Below, one piece after another: positions 24,549 to 33,227 of a stretch of DNA of 64,000 nucleotides. Location of the stretch: the NCBI GenBank assembly GCA_902795135.1, contig CADBJW010000008.1, forward strand, positions 1 through 64,000, read 5' to 3'. The position numbers and the translations under genes are program-made. Source of the stretch: an uncultured Eubacteriales bacterium. Lineage in GTDB: Bacteria; Bacillota; Clostridia; Peptostreptococcales; Anaerovoracaceae. Position 1 is the stretch's first letter, and each line of letters begins with the position of its first letter. The notes under the pieces were generated by a model that was not told the DNA's origin, searched no databases, and saw nothing but the letters and a program-made list of their open reading frames with translations.

Positions 24549-24582
24549 AAATGTGTCAAAGGGTATACCCTTTGGCACATTT
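24549..24582. repeat. REP-like inverted repeat, copy 1
   Basis: A 34-bp dyad: AAATGTGTCAAAGGGTA with TACCCTTTGGCACATTT, one G-T mismatch. There is no T tract; a TATAAT (24587-24592) for the next gene follows at once. A related copy is at 50780-50814. Confidence 0.6.
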
Positions 24583-24617
24583 CTTATATAATGGAGAGCG
24601 GACATGGGAGAATGTAT

Positions 24618-26084
24618 ATGACAACAATGAAGACAAAAAATACGATTACAAAGTTATACAAACGAATCGCGACCGTTGCTTTTGCAGTGGCATTGGCATT
24701 GACGTTCGCGGTGCCAGCTTTTGCGGAGGAGAATTTGTTCGAGGGCGCGAAAGAACCGCCGGACACATCCTCCACATCGGTCATTCTCATGGATGCGGGA
24801 AACGGTGAAATCTTATACGAGAAAGACGCCTACGAAAAACGGGATCCAGCCAGCATTACGAAGATTCTGAACTGTCTGGTGTGCCTGGATACGTTGGATC
24901 TGGATCAGGAAGTGACCGTTGATATCGATCCGACCAAAGAAGGCAGTATCATGGAGCTGAAACGGGGCGAGACTCTCAAAATCAAAGACATCGTCTACGG
25001 CATGATGCTCTGGTCGGCCAATGACGGGGCCGAGTATCTGGGTCATCTGGCAGGAAACGGGGACATGGACGCCTTTTGCGAGATGATGAATGCAAAGGCC
25101 CGGGAGCTGGGCGCAAAGGACACGGAATATGTGAATCCCAACGGGCTGAACAACGCTTCCGTCAATAACATCACCACGGCTTACGATATTGCGGTCATCG
25201 TGAAGGAAGCCATGAAGGACAAGCGGTTCAGCGAAATCGTTGGCACCCAGGAGTACGTCATCGGTGCCACGAATAAATCCAAGGAACGAAAGCTTACCAA
25301 TTCCAACCGGTGCCTTTGGAGTGATGTGATCAAAGGTGCGGCGGAAGGCGATGAAGCGGCGTTGGACCAGTACACGGAAGAGTACAAAAGCAATCCGTAC
25401 AATTCGGTTGGAAGCGATGAGGCGGCAGCCAGACAGGCGGCAAAAGAAGACGCGGAAATGACGGCGAAACTCATGTACAAACCGTGTCTGGGCGTGAAAA
25501 CCGGATATTCCAGCACGGCTGGAGACTGCTTCGCCGGATTTGCGCGAAAGGGCAACACGGAAATCATCGCGGTCGTTTTGAACGCGCCGCATACGAAGAA
25601 CAAATTCCAGGACGCAAAGAATCTCTGGGTCTATGCTTACGACAATTTCAAGACCTACACGGCCCAGAAAAGCACGGATTTTGAATATCAACTAAAAGTC
25701 AAGAGAGGCGAGCTGCGGGAAGTGGAACTTGGCATTCCGGAAGATCTGGATGTGACCATGCTTAAGGCGGCAAATCCATCGGAAACCGTGACCACCGAAA
25801 TCGAGCTGACCGAGGAAAAACCTATGGCGCCGGTCCAAAAGGGGGACGTTATGGGACGGCTGGTTGCTTACGATAACGGGGAAGAAGTCGGCAGCCAGGA
25901 TCTGGTTTCTTTGGAAACCTGTGGAGAAGGCGGCATTTTGTCCTACATTGGGATCGCCGATGAAGACGTCCCGAAATTTCTCCTGATCGTCACGGCGATT
26001 CTCATCGTCTTGTGTCTGATTGCCTTAAGGGTAAGTCGAACGAAGGCGAAGAAACGGAATCGTAGAAGAAAGAAATACGTTTAA
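24618..26084 (+). CDS. D-alanyl-D-alanine carboxypeptidase (peptidase S11, DacF-like)
   Basis: 488 residues. It trims the terminal D-Ala from peptidoglycan stem peptides at the outer membrane face. Signal peptide to about residue 36 (PAFA/EE). Active-site motifs: S79-ITK-82, SAN in WSANDGAEY, and KTG in GVKTGYSS. There is an insert of about 45 acidic residues before KTG. The C-terminus has a true membrane helix (IVTAILIVLCLIAL) and a strongly basic tail, rather than only an amphipathic anchor. ATG 24618 has GGGAG 7 bp upstream; the more upstream ATG at 24591 overlaps a -10 box and is excluded. Confidence 0.93.
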   Translation: MTTMKTKNTITKLYKRIATVAFAVALALTFAVPAFAEENLFEGAKEPPDTSSTSVILMDAGNGEILYEKDAYEKRDPASITKILNCLVCLDTLDLDQEVTVDIDPTKEGSIMELKRGETLKIKDIVYGMMLWSANDGAEYLGHLAGNGDMDAFCEMMNAKARELGAKDTEYVNPNGLNNASVNNITTAYDIAVIVKEAMKDKRFSEIVGTQEYVIGATNKSKERKLTNSNRCLWSDVIKGAAEGDEAALDQYTEEYKSNPYNSVGSDEAAARQAAKEDAEMTAKLMYKPCLGVKTGYSSTAGDCFAGFARKGNTEIIAVVLNAPHTKNKFQDAKNLWVYAYDNFKTYTAQKSTDFEYQLKVKRGELREVELGIPEDLDVTMLKAANPSETVTTEIELTEEKPMAPVQKGDVMGRLVAYDNGEEVGSQDLVSLETCGEGGILSYIGIADEDVPKFLLIVTAILIVLCLIALRVSRTKAKKRNRRRKKYV

Positions 26085-26128
26085 CAAGAAGCGATTTTGT
26101 GATAGAGTATGAGTGGAGGTTGAAGAAA

Positions 26129-26554
26129 ATGAAACAGAAAAAATGGTTATTTACAATAGCTGGATTGACCGTATGTATGATGATGGCTTTTGGTATGACC
26201 GGATGCGGATCAGACGATCAGGCTGCAACGGAAGAAAGTACAGAAGCAACAACAGAGGTTGAATCCACAGTAGCAGAATCAGAAACAACAGTCACCGAGG
26301 AAACAACGACAGCGGCTGCTTCACAGGAGCAGGCTGCAATCGATGAAGCAAAGGCAATGGAAATTGCACTGAACGATGCAGGCCTTTCATCATCAGAAGT
26401 TACAAATTCCTATGTACATATCGATTATGATGATGGCATACAGAAATACGAAGTAAGCTTCTTTAAGGATGCAACGGAGTATGAATATGACATTGATGCT
26501 TCTTCCGGAGCGATCATAGAAAAAGACATTGATACCCACGAAGACGATGATTAA
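26129..26554 (+). CDS. PepSY-domain lipoprotein
   Basis: 141 residues. Lipoprotein signal (FGMTGC), a Thr/Glu-rich spacer of about 45 residues, then one PepSY domain (AKAMEIALNDAGLSSSEVTNSYVHID, ending SGAIIEKDID). PepSY domains are often inhibitors or regulators of extracytoplasmic peptidases. Start 26129 has GTGGAGG upstream. It follows the carboxypeptidase gene by 44 bp and is closed by a terminator, so it may be cotranscribed with it. Confidence 0.85.
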   Translation: MKQKKWLFTIAGLTVCMMMAFGMTGCGSDDQAATEESTEATTEVESTVAESETTVTEETTTAAASQEQAAIDEAKAMEIALNDAGLSSSEVTNSYVHIDYDDGIQKYEVSFFKDATEYEYDIDASSGAIIEKDIDTHEDDD

Positions 26555-26578
26555 TACGTCATTTCACTAGAAAGCGAC

Positions 26579-26625
26579 AAAGAGCTGTTCCATCGGCAAA
26601 AGGGCTGGTGGCCGGCTCTTTTTTT
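26579..26625 (+). terminator. Intrinsic terminator
   Basis: AAAGAGC (26579-26585) with GCTCTT (26615-26620) and inner GC pairing; T run to 26625. Confidence 0.75.
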
Positions 26626-26669
26626 ATGTTTTTGCGATGCTTTTGTGGTGGCCTTTCGGTACAGGTGTA

Positions 26670-26698
26670 TTGACAGAAAGAACAGATGTTCGTATAAT
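26670..26698 (+). promoter_or_regulatory. Consensus promoter
   Basis: TTGACA (26670-26675), 17 bp, TATAAT (26693-26698). It drives the hypothetical gene at 26723 and is the closest match to consensus in the window. Confidence 0.8.
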
Positions 26699-26722
26699 GA
26701 AGTCACAAGGAAGTGATTAGAG

Positions 26723-26986
26723 ATGAAACTGTTGGCAAAACCAATCGATGCAATGGTCGTGTTCAATTCCGAAGGACATAATCCCAGACCATACAAGTTC
26801 AAAATCGAAGAAAATGGGGAACTGATTACCGTTCGTGTGGATCAGGTGCTGAGCTCTAAAAAGACCAAAGTCTGTGGCGCCGAAAACATACTCTACGAGT
26901 GCCAAAGCACCATAAATGGAGAGGAAAAACGATTCGAACTGAAGTATTTTTGTTCGAGATGTGTCTGGCAGCTGTATAAAATGTAA
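26723..26986 (+). CDS. Conserved hypothetical protein
   Basis: 87 residues, predicted soluble. It reads as a small beta-rich domain (KFKIEENGELITVRVDQVL ... YECQSTINGEEKRFELKY ... CVWQLYKM). Similar short proteins with the RCQS/ELKY/W-LYKM pattern occur in Firmicutes as uncharacterised proteins, from memory. RBS GAAGTGATTAGAG. It has its own perfect promoter. Function unknown. Confidence 0.7.
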   Translation: MKLLAKPIDAMVVFNSEGHNPRPYKFKIEENGELITVRVDQVLSSKKTKVCGAENILYECQSTINGEEKRFELKYFCSRCVWQLYKM

Positions 26987-27064
26987 CTGTATCTATGTAT
27001 GGTTTTATGATACAATTTTGACAGAGTAAATCACAAAAATAAACAGAAAAGACGGTGAATCAAG

Positions 27065-27739
27065 TTGAATGTCAAAACAATACAGCTAAAGAAAACCATA
27101 CTTGAAAACAACGATCAGGACGCAGATCTGCTGCGCAGCCAGCTTAAGGAAGACCAGACTTATTACATGAACATTATGTCTTCTCCGGGCTCTGGCAAGA
27201 CGACGACACTGCTTGGAACAATCAAGGGACTGCAGCAGCTCGCCGGTCTTAAAATCGGCGTTATGGAGGCGGATATAGACAGCGATGTGGACGCGAGGAC
27301 CATTGCAGAACAGGCGGGCGTTCCATCCGTACAGCTTCATACAGGGGGCATGTGTCATCTTGACGCGGATATGTCACGCCAGGGACTTCGGGAAATCGGT
27401 TCAAAGGAGCTGGATCTCGTATTCCTCGAAAACGTTGGCAATCTGGTGTGCCCTGCAGAATTTGATACAGGCGCGGTCAAGAGTGCCGTGATTTTGTCCG
27501 TTCCGGAAGGGGATGACAAGCCGCTGAAATACCCGTTGATGTTCCGGGAAGCAGATGTGGTGCTGGTGAACAAGATCGATGCGATGCCGGCCTTTGATTT
27601 TGATATGGAACGGTTTAAGAGCAATCTGGCAGGCTGCAACGACAAGGCGCCTGTGTTCTTTATTTCAGCCGCGACGGGTGAGGGAATGGATGCATGGTGT
27701 CAGTGGTTAAACGATGAAGTCCGTGAATATTTGAAATAG
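27065..27739 (+). CDS. hypB: HypB-type GTPase, first of a tandem pair
   Basis: 224 residues. The GTPase Walker A is SPGSGKTT (about residues 40-47); EADIDSDVDA and NKIDAMPAFD are also present. The nickel-site pair Cys97-His98 (HTGGMCHLDA) and Cys129 (NVGNLVC) match those of characterised HypB proteins. It lacks the N-terminal CxxCGC or His-rich stretch, so it would deliver nickel without storing it. Start is TTG at 27065; the next in-frame ATG would delete 35 residues before Walker A. No hypA, hydrogenase, urease or CODH gene is in the window. The second copy starts 16 bp downstream. Confidence 0.9.
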   Translation: MNVKTIQLKKTILENNDQDADLLRSQLKEDQTYYMNIMSSPGSGKTTTLLGTIKGLQQLAGLKIGVMEADIDSDVDARTIAEQAGVPSVQLHTGGMCHLDADMSRQGLREIGSKELDLVFLENVGNLVCPAEFDTGAVKSAVILSVPEGDDKPLKYPLMFREADVVLVNKIDAMPAFDFDMERFKSNLAGCNDKAPVFFISAATGEGMDAWCQWLNDEVREYLK

Positions 27740-27755
27740 ATTAACAGAGGTAACA

Positions 27756-28424
27756 ATGGCAGTAAAAGTAATAGATGTAAACGTAGGTATTTTTGATGAA
27801 AATAACCGAATCGCTGATGAGGTTCGTGCGGCAAACAAGGCGAAGGGCACCTTCATGGTAAATATTATGGCATCGCCGGGTGCCGGGAAAACGACAACGC
27901 TTCTGAGAACCATCGATATGCTCCGGGATGACTACAGAATCGGTGTCATGGAAGCGGACATAGAAGCACAGGTCGATGCGGAGAAGATGCTCGATGCCGG
28001 AGTAAAATCCATTCAGGTTCATACCGGAGGGGAGTGTGCCATGGATGCATCTATGGTGCAGCAAACCCTTACGGAGTTTGATACAAGTGATATCGATATT
28101 CTGTTTATGGAAAATGTAGGCAATCTGGTTTGCACTGCGGAGCAGGATACCGGAGCAAATGTGAATGTTGAGATTCTGTCCATTCCGGAAGGAGACGACA
28201 AACCTCTGAAATATCCGCTGATGTTTACCGTCTGTCAGTGTGTCCTGATCAACAAGATCGATACGCGGCAGTGGTTCGCATTTGATGACGACGCAGTGGT
28301 AGACAGAATTCATAAATTAAATCCAAAGGCAGAAGTTTTCTTTGTTTCATCGAAGACTGGCGAAGGATTTGACCAATGGGTGGATTGGTTGAGAAAACAG
28401 GCTGCGGGAAATGCAGAAGGATAG
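27756..28424 (+). CDS. HypB-type GTPase, second copy, lacking the metal-site histidine
   Basis: 222 residues, clearly homologous to the preceding gene. Walker A SPGAGKTT, switch region EADIEAQVDA and G4 motif NKID are intact. The nickel site reads HTGGECAMDA: Cys94 is kept but the adjacent histidine is Ala95; the third ligand (NVGNLVC, Cys126) is kept. HypB works as a GTP-dependent dimer with metal at the interface, so this copy may form a heterodimer with the first or serve another metal. The short 16-bp gap points to one operon. Confidence 0.87.
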   Translation: MAVKVIDVNVGIFDENNRIADEVRAANKAKGTFMVNIMASPGAGKTTTLLRTIDMLRDDYRIGVMEADIEAQVDAEKMLDAGVKSIQVHTGGECAMDASMVQQTLTEFDTSDIDILFMENVGNLVCTAEQDTGANVNVEILSIPEGDDKPLKYPLMFTVCQCVLINKIDTRQWFAFDDDAVVDRIHKLNPKAEVFFVSSKTGEGFDQWVDWLRKQAAGNAEG

Positions 28425-28436
28425 AGGAGGACATCG

Positions 28437-29264
28437 ATGAATAAACGTAAGGTCAAGTTGATCGCTGTATGTATGACTCTGATGCTAATGGTTGGAACCC
28501 TGTTTGGTTGTGGGGATCAGGCAGATAGCAATGATGCGGCAAGCAGTTCTGAGACAGCTGTTGAAACAAATGCAGACGCATCTGCAGAATCAGAAACGCC
28601 GACAACGGCTATCGCTGACGATGGTGTGACTTTGTCAAATGATTCTTCAGACTTTGTCTTGATTTCAGAAGTGGTTCCGGACGCGATTCTGGAAATCCGC
28701 TACTACTCGACGTACAACTTCGTGGGAGACCGGATCGACGGCTATGAAGAACCGCTGGCCTTTATGACGAAGGAAGGCGCGCAGGCACTCAAAGAAGTCA
28801 GTGATGACGTTAAGAAACAGGGATATCGTCTGAAAATCTATGACGCTTACCGTCCGCAGAAGGCGGTGACCAACTTCATGGAATGGGCAAAAGATACCGA
28901 TGACACCAGAATGAAGGAGTATTTCTATCCAGAGTTGGATAAAGACGTGCTCTTCCCACAGGGATACATCGCAGAGCATTCCGGTCACAGCAGAGGCAGC
29001 ACTGTGGATCTGACTCTCTTTGATATGGAAACCGAAAAGGAAGTCGACATGGGCGGCACATTTGATTACTTCGGAGAACTCAGCCATCCGGACTATAAAG
29101 GAATTACCGATGAGCAGTATGAAAACAGAATGATTCTGCGCAAAGCGATGCTAGATCATGGTTTCAAGCCGCTGCCGGAAGAATGGTGGCACTTTACGCT
29201 TGAGGATGAACCATATCCAGATACCTATTTTACATTCCCGATTAACAGTGATGCACTGAATTAA
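28437..29264 (+). CDS. VanX-like D-alanyl-D-alanine dipeptidase lipoprotein (peptidase M15D)
   Basis: 275 residues. Lipoprotein signal (LFGC, Cys25), an acidic linker, then a VanX/DdpX-type zinc peptidase. The zinc motif HSGHSRGSTVD (near residues 182-192), the catalytic EEWWHF with Glu and His, and the substrate arginine in DAYRPQ are all present. It would cut D-Ala-D-Ala dipeptides outside the membrane. Because it is exported and no vanH/vanA-type genes are near, salvage of wall peptides is more likely than glycopeptide resistance. Start 12 bp after the second hypB, RBS GAGGAC. Confidence 0.88.
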   Translation: MNKRKVKLIAVCMTLMLMVGTLFGCGDQADSNDAASSSETAVETNADASAESETPTTAIADDGVTLSNDSSDFVLISEVVPDAILEIRYYSTYNFVGDRIDGYEEPLAFMTKEGAQALKEVSDDVKKQGYRLKIYDAYRPQKAVTNFMEWAKDTDDTRMKEYFYPELDKDVLFPQGYIAEHSGHSRGSTVDLTLFDMETEKEVDMGGTFDYFGELSHPDYKGITDEQYENRMILRKAMLDHGFKPLPEEWWHFTLEDEPYPDTYFTFPINSDALN

Positions 29265-29290
29265 TCGAGTACTTAGAAAGGAGGAGGACA

Positions 29291-29944
29291 ATGAGGAGAA
29301 AGTTGCGGGAAAAGATGTTCGCAGCGGTCATAGCTATGGCAATGGCGCTGACGCCAGCCATCGTATTTGCGGATCAAAAATCTGCGGATGATCCAGTCGG
29401 AAACGCGGCTGCCAGTCAAAACCACTATGCAAACAAACTGATGGTGACGGCTGCACCAGCCCACTTTGAAAAGACGAAAGTTGAATTGTTTGTCAGAGGA
29501 ACGACGAAGCTGCATGTCATCGGTGGAAAAGGAAAGCTTAAAGGCTGGAAAAGTTCCAAAAAGAAAGTTGCTACCGTTAGCAAAAAAGGTGTAGTCAAGG
29601 CGAAGAAGGCCGGGAAAACAACCATATCGGTAAAGAAGGGCAAAAAGAAGATCAAATGCACCATCGTGGTTGTACCAAATTGTCCGTACCTCCAGTCAGC
29701 GCCGGACTATCAGGCAATAACGGGAGCGAAAATGAAGAAACATGTTTACGTTGCTGAAGAGGGTGCCGATGGCTGTCTGTTCAAGTATTCAAAATCCAAA
29801 AAGAAAAAGTATGTTAAGAAATTAAAGGCATGGGGCTTCAGATCCATTGGTAAAGACGTCTATATGAACGATGCTCTGGATTATGTTGGTTTAGTTAAAA
29901 AGAAGAAGAATCTGATTGTCGTTTATGGTACAGCAGGAGAATAA
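29291..29944 (+). CDS. Secreted protein with Ig-like (BIG2-type) domain and unknown C-terminal domain
   Basis: 217 residues. Signal peptide MRRKLREKMFAAVIAMAMAL..., cleaved near AIVFA. A lysine-rich bacterial Ig-like module follows at about residues 55-120 (WKSSKKKVATVSKKGVVKAKKAGKTTISVK is its core, cited here only by position). A C-terminal domain with KKKYVKKLKAWGFRS and AEEGADGC is not recognised. Very basic overall, so it may bind wall teichoic acid or other polyanions. RBS AAAGGAGGAGG upstream. Tight behind the dipeptidase gene. Confidence 0.7.
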   Translation: MRRKLREKMFAAVIAMAMALTPAIVFADQKSADDPVGNAAASQNHYANKLMVTAAPAHFEKTKVELFVRGTTKLHVIGGKGKLKGWKSSKKKVATVSKKGVVKAKKAGKTTISVKKGKKKIKCTIVVVPNCPYLQSAPDYQAITGAKMKKHVYVAEEGADGCLFKYSKSKKKKYVKKLKAWGFRSIGKDVYMNDALDYVGLVKKKKNLIVVYGTAGE

Positions 29945-29960
29945 AGAAAGGGATTGTAGT

Positions 29961-30641
29961 ATGAATTATGAAATAGTTGGAGGGGCGTTTCCGGCTGTGA
30001 AATGCACTCTTCAGAAGGGTGAATCAGTGAAATGTGAAGGCGGATCCATGAGCTGGATGGACCGAGGCTTCAAAATGACCACCGAAGGTGGCGGCGGTCT
30101 GGGTAAAGCCTTGGGAAGAGCGCTTTCCGGAGATAAAATATTTTTCAACCGCTATGAGTGCGAAAGAGATCAAGGGGAAATCGTCTTTTCCTCATCCTTC
30201 CCAGGAAGCATTCTCCCGGTCGAATTAAAAAGCGGACAGACCATTATCGCACAAAAGGACGCGTTTCTGGCATGTTCCGATAGCGTAGACGTTGCAACGC
30301 ACATCCACGAAAAAATCGGAGGCGCCCTGTTTGGCGGCTTAGGATTCATCATGCAGAAGTTTACCGGCCCTGGTGTCGTATTTTTAGAAATCTACGGAAG
30401 CCTGCAACCTTATGAACTGGCAGAAGGGGAAGTCAAAGTAGTAGACGGACCGCACCTCGCAATTATGGGAAATAACGTCTCCTTTAAGATTGAAAAAATC
30501 AAGGGAGCAAAAAATATTATGCTTGGTGGAGAAGGCCTATTTAACACAATCGTTCAGGGACCAGGCAAAATATGGCTTCAGACAATGCCGATTTCAAATA
30601 TGGCAGCGGAAATCGCGAAATACATACCGAGATCGGAATAA
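29961..30641 (+). CDS. TIGR00266/AIM24 family protein
   Basis: 226 residues; beta-sandwich protein of the AIM24/TIGR00266 family (GGSMSWMDRGFKMTTEGGGG, FNRYEC, LLGGEGLF-like block). These are widespread, probably membrane-associated scaffold proteins of unknown biochemistry. Start set at 29961 by AAAGGGATTG; an upstream frame extension overlaps the previous gene and is rejected. Convergent with the zinc-ribbon gene, sharing a terminator-like stem. Confidence 0.88.
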   Translation: MNYEIVGGAFPAVKCTLQKGESVKCEGGSMSWMDRGFKMTTEGGGGLGKALGRALSGDKIFFNRYECERDQGEIVFSSSFPGSILPVELKSGQTIIAQKDAFLACSDSVDVATHIHEKIGGALFGGLGFIMQKFTGPGVVFLEIYGSLQPYELAEGEVKVVDGPHLAIMGNNVSFKIEKIKGAKNIMLGGEGLFNTIVQGPGKIWLQTMPISNMAAEIAKYIPRSE

Positions 30642-30653
30642 GAAACATCCGGA

Positions 30654-30690
30654 AGGGCTAGACCGTAAAATCCGAATCGGTCAGTCCTTC
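30654..30690. terminator. Terminator-like stem between convergent genes
   Basis: AAGGGCTAGACCG (30654-30666) pairs with CGGTCAGTCCTT (about 30678-30689); T-rich after it on the + strand. It overlaps the 3' end of the minus-strand gene. Confidence 0.6.
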
Positions 30691-31515
30691 TTGTTTTAGA
30701 ACCGTTTGTAACACACGGATATCCGCAGAGGTGTCATAGATACCTTCTGTGGATATTTTATTGTAGATATTTGAAAATGCTTCTTCAATTACGCCAAGGG
30801 AATCCGCAAGCTGTTCTTTGATTTTTGTCTGTCCATAATCAAGGTGTTCCAGGGTGCAGAGGGTGTGATACTGTTCCATGGCCGAAACCGTCTCCGGGAG
30901 ATAGTATTCTGCAAACTTTTCGAAATTTCGGGTCTCGCCAGGATCTTCTTCGTATTTGCGAATGATTTTATCCGTATAGTCGCGAATCGATTGCATCTGT
31001 TTCCGATGCGTCTCATCGATTCCGACCATAGCCTCATCCATCCGTTCCAGGCTGTCCGTACGGATTTCTTCAACCTGTTGAAACAATTCAATGGACTTAC
31101 CGCAGTAATAACAGTATTTGATGTCGGATGGAATCTGTTTGCCGCAGTATGGGCAGTCCATAGGCTCTGCGAAAGAATAGGGATCAAAGTCAGGGAGTTC
31201 TTCCTCAGAGTAAATCTTTGTATGTTGATGTTTCGACAATCGTTCGATGGATTCGACCTTTCCTTTTGGTTGCGGATTAGACACTGGCGTCGAATCTGAA
31301 TCAGATGCCCTGGTTGATGATTCTGCACCGCGATGAAAGAAACGTTCATTGATTGGGTCCATAAAAATCACATAGAGCATGGCGAGAATAAATATCATGC
31401 CGAGGAATCTGCTCATATGCATTCCGATGAGGCAAAGACCGACAACGCCCAGCCAGATCACAACAAAAGCTCTGGCGCAGCCAAATTGTTTTGCTTTGAA
31501 TTTTTTGCTTTTCAT
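30658..31515 (-). CDS. XpaC-like membrane protein with zinc ribbon
   Basis: 285 residues. Two membrane helices near the N-terminus (about 15-52), a Ser/Asp-rich linker, a zinc ribbon CPYCGKQIPSDIKYCYYCG, then a helical domain (EEIRTDSLERMDEAM ... FEKFAEYYLPETV) resembling the XpaC family once linked to 5-bromo-4-chloroindolyl phosphate hydrolysis. Biochemical role unknown. The start gives a basic n-region (MKSKKFKAK). It lies 29 bp downstream of another zinc-ribbon gene on the same strand, so the two are probably cotranscribed. Confidence 0.75.
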   Translation of the reverse strand: MKSKKFKAKQFGCARAFVVIWLGVVGLCLIGMHMSRFLGMIFILAMLYVIFMDPINERFFHRGAESSTRASDSDSTPVSNPQPKGKVESIERLSKHQHTKIYSEEELPDFDPYSFAEPMDCPYCGKQIPSDIKYCYYCGKSIELFQQVEEIRTDSLERMDEAMVGIDETHRKQMQSIRDYTDKIIRKYEEDPGETRNFEKFAEYYLPETVSAMEQYHTLCTLEHLDYGQTKIKEQLADSLGVIEEAFSNIYNKISTEGIYDTSADIRVLQTVLKQEGLTDSDFTV

Positions 31516-31544
31516 AGATGATTCCGTCCTTATTTGCTGGAATG

Positions 31545-32162
31545 TTATTCTGTTTCAGACTGACTGGAAGGGGCAACGGTTTCAGATTGTTCCGATGAAG
31601 AAGCCGGTTCGGATTCTACAGATTCCGACTCCGCAGCCGGTTCGGAAACCAGTTCAAAGAAGGCACTGTCGTATTCAATGTCGACGATTTGACCTTTCTT
31701 TAGACGATAGCCCCGGGTGACGCTGTAAATCGTGTCATCAGCCAGTGAATTGTAATCCGCATCGCATCGTTTCTTTGCGTCTTCCAAAGAAGAGTAGACA
31801 TATACGCTCATGTAGCTTTGATTCTCCGGCGGATAAATATTGTAGCGTCCTTCCGGAAGTTCCGGATCCTCGCCGACAAAATACATGCCCGATAGTTCAA
31901 CGCCGGCCCGATCGATTTGTACGACTTCTTCCTCATAATTGTCGATACTTTCATAGGGGTCGCGATTGGATGTTGCCCAGAGAGCTCCCATAGCAACGCA
32001 AAGAACCGCAAGTATGATGGATATGATTTTATATCGTTTCGCTTCAGCAGCGACCTTGGTATAGGCCGCCGATGGTTTTTTCTGTCTTTTGATTTTCGCT
32101 CCGCACTCACCGCAGAATTCTGCGTCACTCGGCAGAGACGCTCCGCATCGGCTGCATTTCAT
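31545..32162 (-). CDS. Zinc-ribbon membrane protein, hypothetical
   Basis: 205 residues. It begins with a zinc ribbon (CSRCGASLPSDAEFCGECG), then a basic stretch, one membrane helix (about residues 45-64) and an extracytoplasmic domain (GMYFVGEDPELPEGRYNIYP ... LKKGQIVDIEYD) with a Ser/Glu-rich tail. The outer part resembles small beta domains of Firmicute zinc-ribbon proteins. GAAAGGAAG fixes the start at 32162; a 40-residue upstream extension has no ribosome site. Function unknown. Confidence 0.7.
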   Translation of the reverse strand: MKCSRCGASLPSDAEFCGECGAKIKRQKKPSAAYTKVAAEAKRYKIISIILAVLCVAMGALWATSNRDPYESIDNYEEEVVQIDRAGVELSGMYFVGEDPELPEGRYNIYPPENQSYMSVYVYSSLEDAKKRCDADYNSLADDTIYSVTRGYRLKKGQIVDIEYDSAFFELVSEPAAESESVESEPASSSEQSETVAPSSQSETE

Positions 32163-32309
32163 AGATGACTTCCTTTCCTGATGGCTAATCCCATGGAATA
32201 TTATAACAAAAAATAATACTTTGAGAAACTCATGGTTTCGTGTTGTGATATAATGGCAGTTGCATATGGTAGAACATCTCAAAATGGTAGAAACAAGGAC
32301 AGATTGTAC

Positions 32310-33227
32310 ATGCGCGACGACAGCAAGAAAACGACACTCATGATAACGCTGGTAACATTAGTATCGATTGGGTGGGGAATATCCTTCCTTTCCTTGGCGG
32401 TGCTTTTGGAAGCCATGGAACCCATGCAGGTTCTGGCTACCCGGTGGGGGATCACGGCAGTTTTGTTTTTGATATTGATCGCATGCGGAAAGGTCCGGAT
32501 TCGTTTACGGGGCAAGAACAATCTGTTGTTTTTGTTTTTGACCGGCTTGTTTGAACCATGCGCATACTCCATTTTGGAGACCTATGGCATAAAACTGACT
32601 TCCGCGTCCACCAGCGCTATTTTTGTTGCTACGGTTCCGAGCATGACCTTGATTTTGGGCATTCTCTTCTTTAAGCACCGGACCGACCTCAAACTTACAC
32701 TGAGCCTGATCATTACCTTCGCGGGTGTGGCCATCGCCACCATCTTTTCGCCGGCCTTTTCTCTGGGCGGAACACGCGTGGGTATGGTTTGCATGATGCT
32801 GGGGGTCATTGCGGCGAGCATGTACAGCCTGTCCAGCAAAAAGGCTTCTGCGGATTTCGATGCGGCGACGGTAACAGCGGTCATGGCCATCGAAGGCGCG
32901 GTGCTGTTCAACATCATTGCGCTGGCAAAGGGCTACGGACTTGAAACATACACCATCATGTTTACAGAATGGCGGTATCTGTTCCACATGCTGTTTTTGT
33001 CAGTTTTCTGCGCCCTGGCATCCTACGTATGCTATAACAAACTGCTTAATTACGTAGAACCCGCCCTGGGAAACAATATCGTCAGCAGCCTGTCGACGGT
33101 CATCGCCGTTATCGCGGGCATCTTGGTGATGGGTGATCTTTGGGGTTGGTATACGATTCTTGGAATGTTGATTACTTTAGCCGGTGTATGGCTGGCTTCT
33201 ATGCGGATGAAAGAGGATAGAACATGA
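32310..33227 (+). CDS. EamA/DMT family transporter
   Basis: 305 residues with about ten membrane helices in two EamA repeats (first ending near PSMTLILGILFF, second near SSLSTVIAVIAGILVMGDLWGW). Likely exporter of a metabolite or amino acid; substrate not predictable. The ATG at 32310 follows AAGGAC; an alternative TTG lies 6 bp upstream. A TATAAT lies at 32248-32253. The stop overlaps the next gene start by 4 bp. Confidence 0.88.
   Translation: MRDDSKKTTLMITLVTLVSIGWGISFLSLAVLLEAMEPMQVLATRWGITAVLFLILIACGKVRIRLRGKNNLLFLFLTGLFEPCAYSILETYGIKLTSASTSAIFVATVPSMTLILGILFFKHRTDLKLTLSLIITFAGVAIATIFSPAFSLGGTRVGMVCMMLGVIAASMYSLSSKKASADFDAATVTAVMAIEGAVLFNIIALAKGYGLETYTIMFTEWRYLFHMLFLSVFCALASYVCYNKLLNYVEPALGNNIVSSLSTVIAVIAGILVMGDLWGWYTILGMLITLAGVWLASMRMKEDRT

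Noticed and set aside
29700..29944. C-terminal domain of the Ig-like protein as a known enzyme
   Set aside because: No catalytic motif could be recognised, so no function was assigned.
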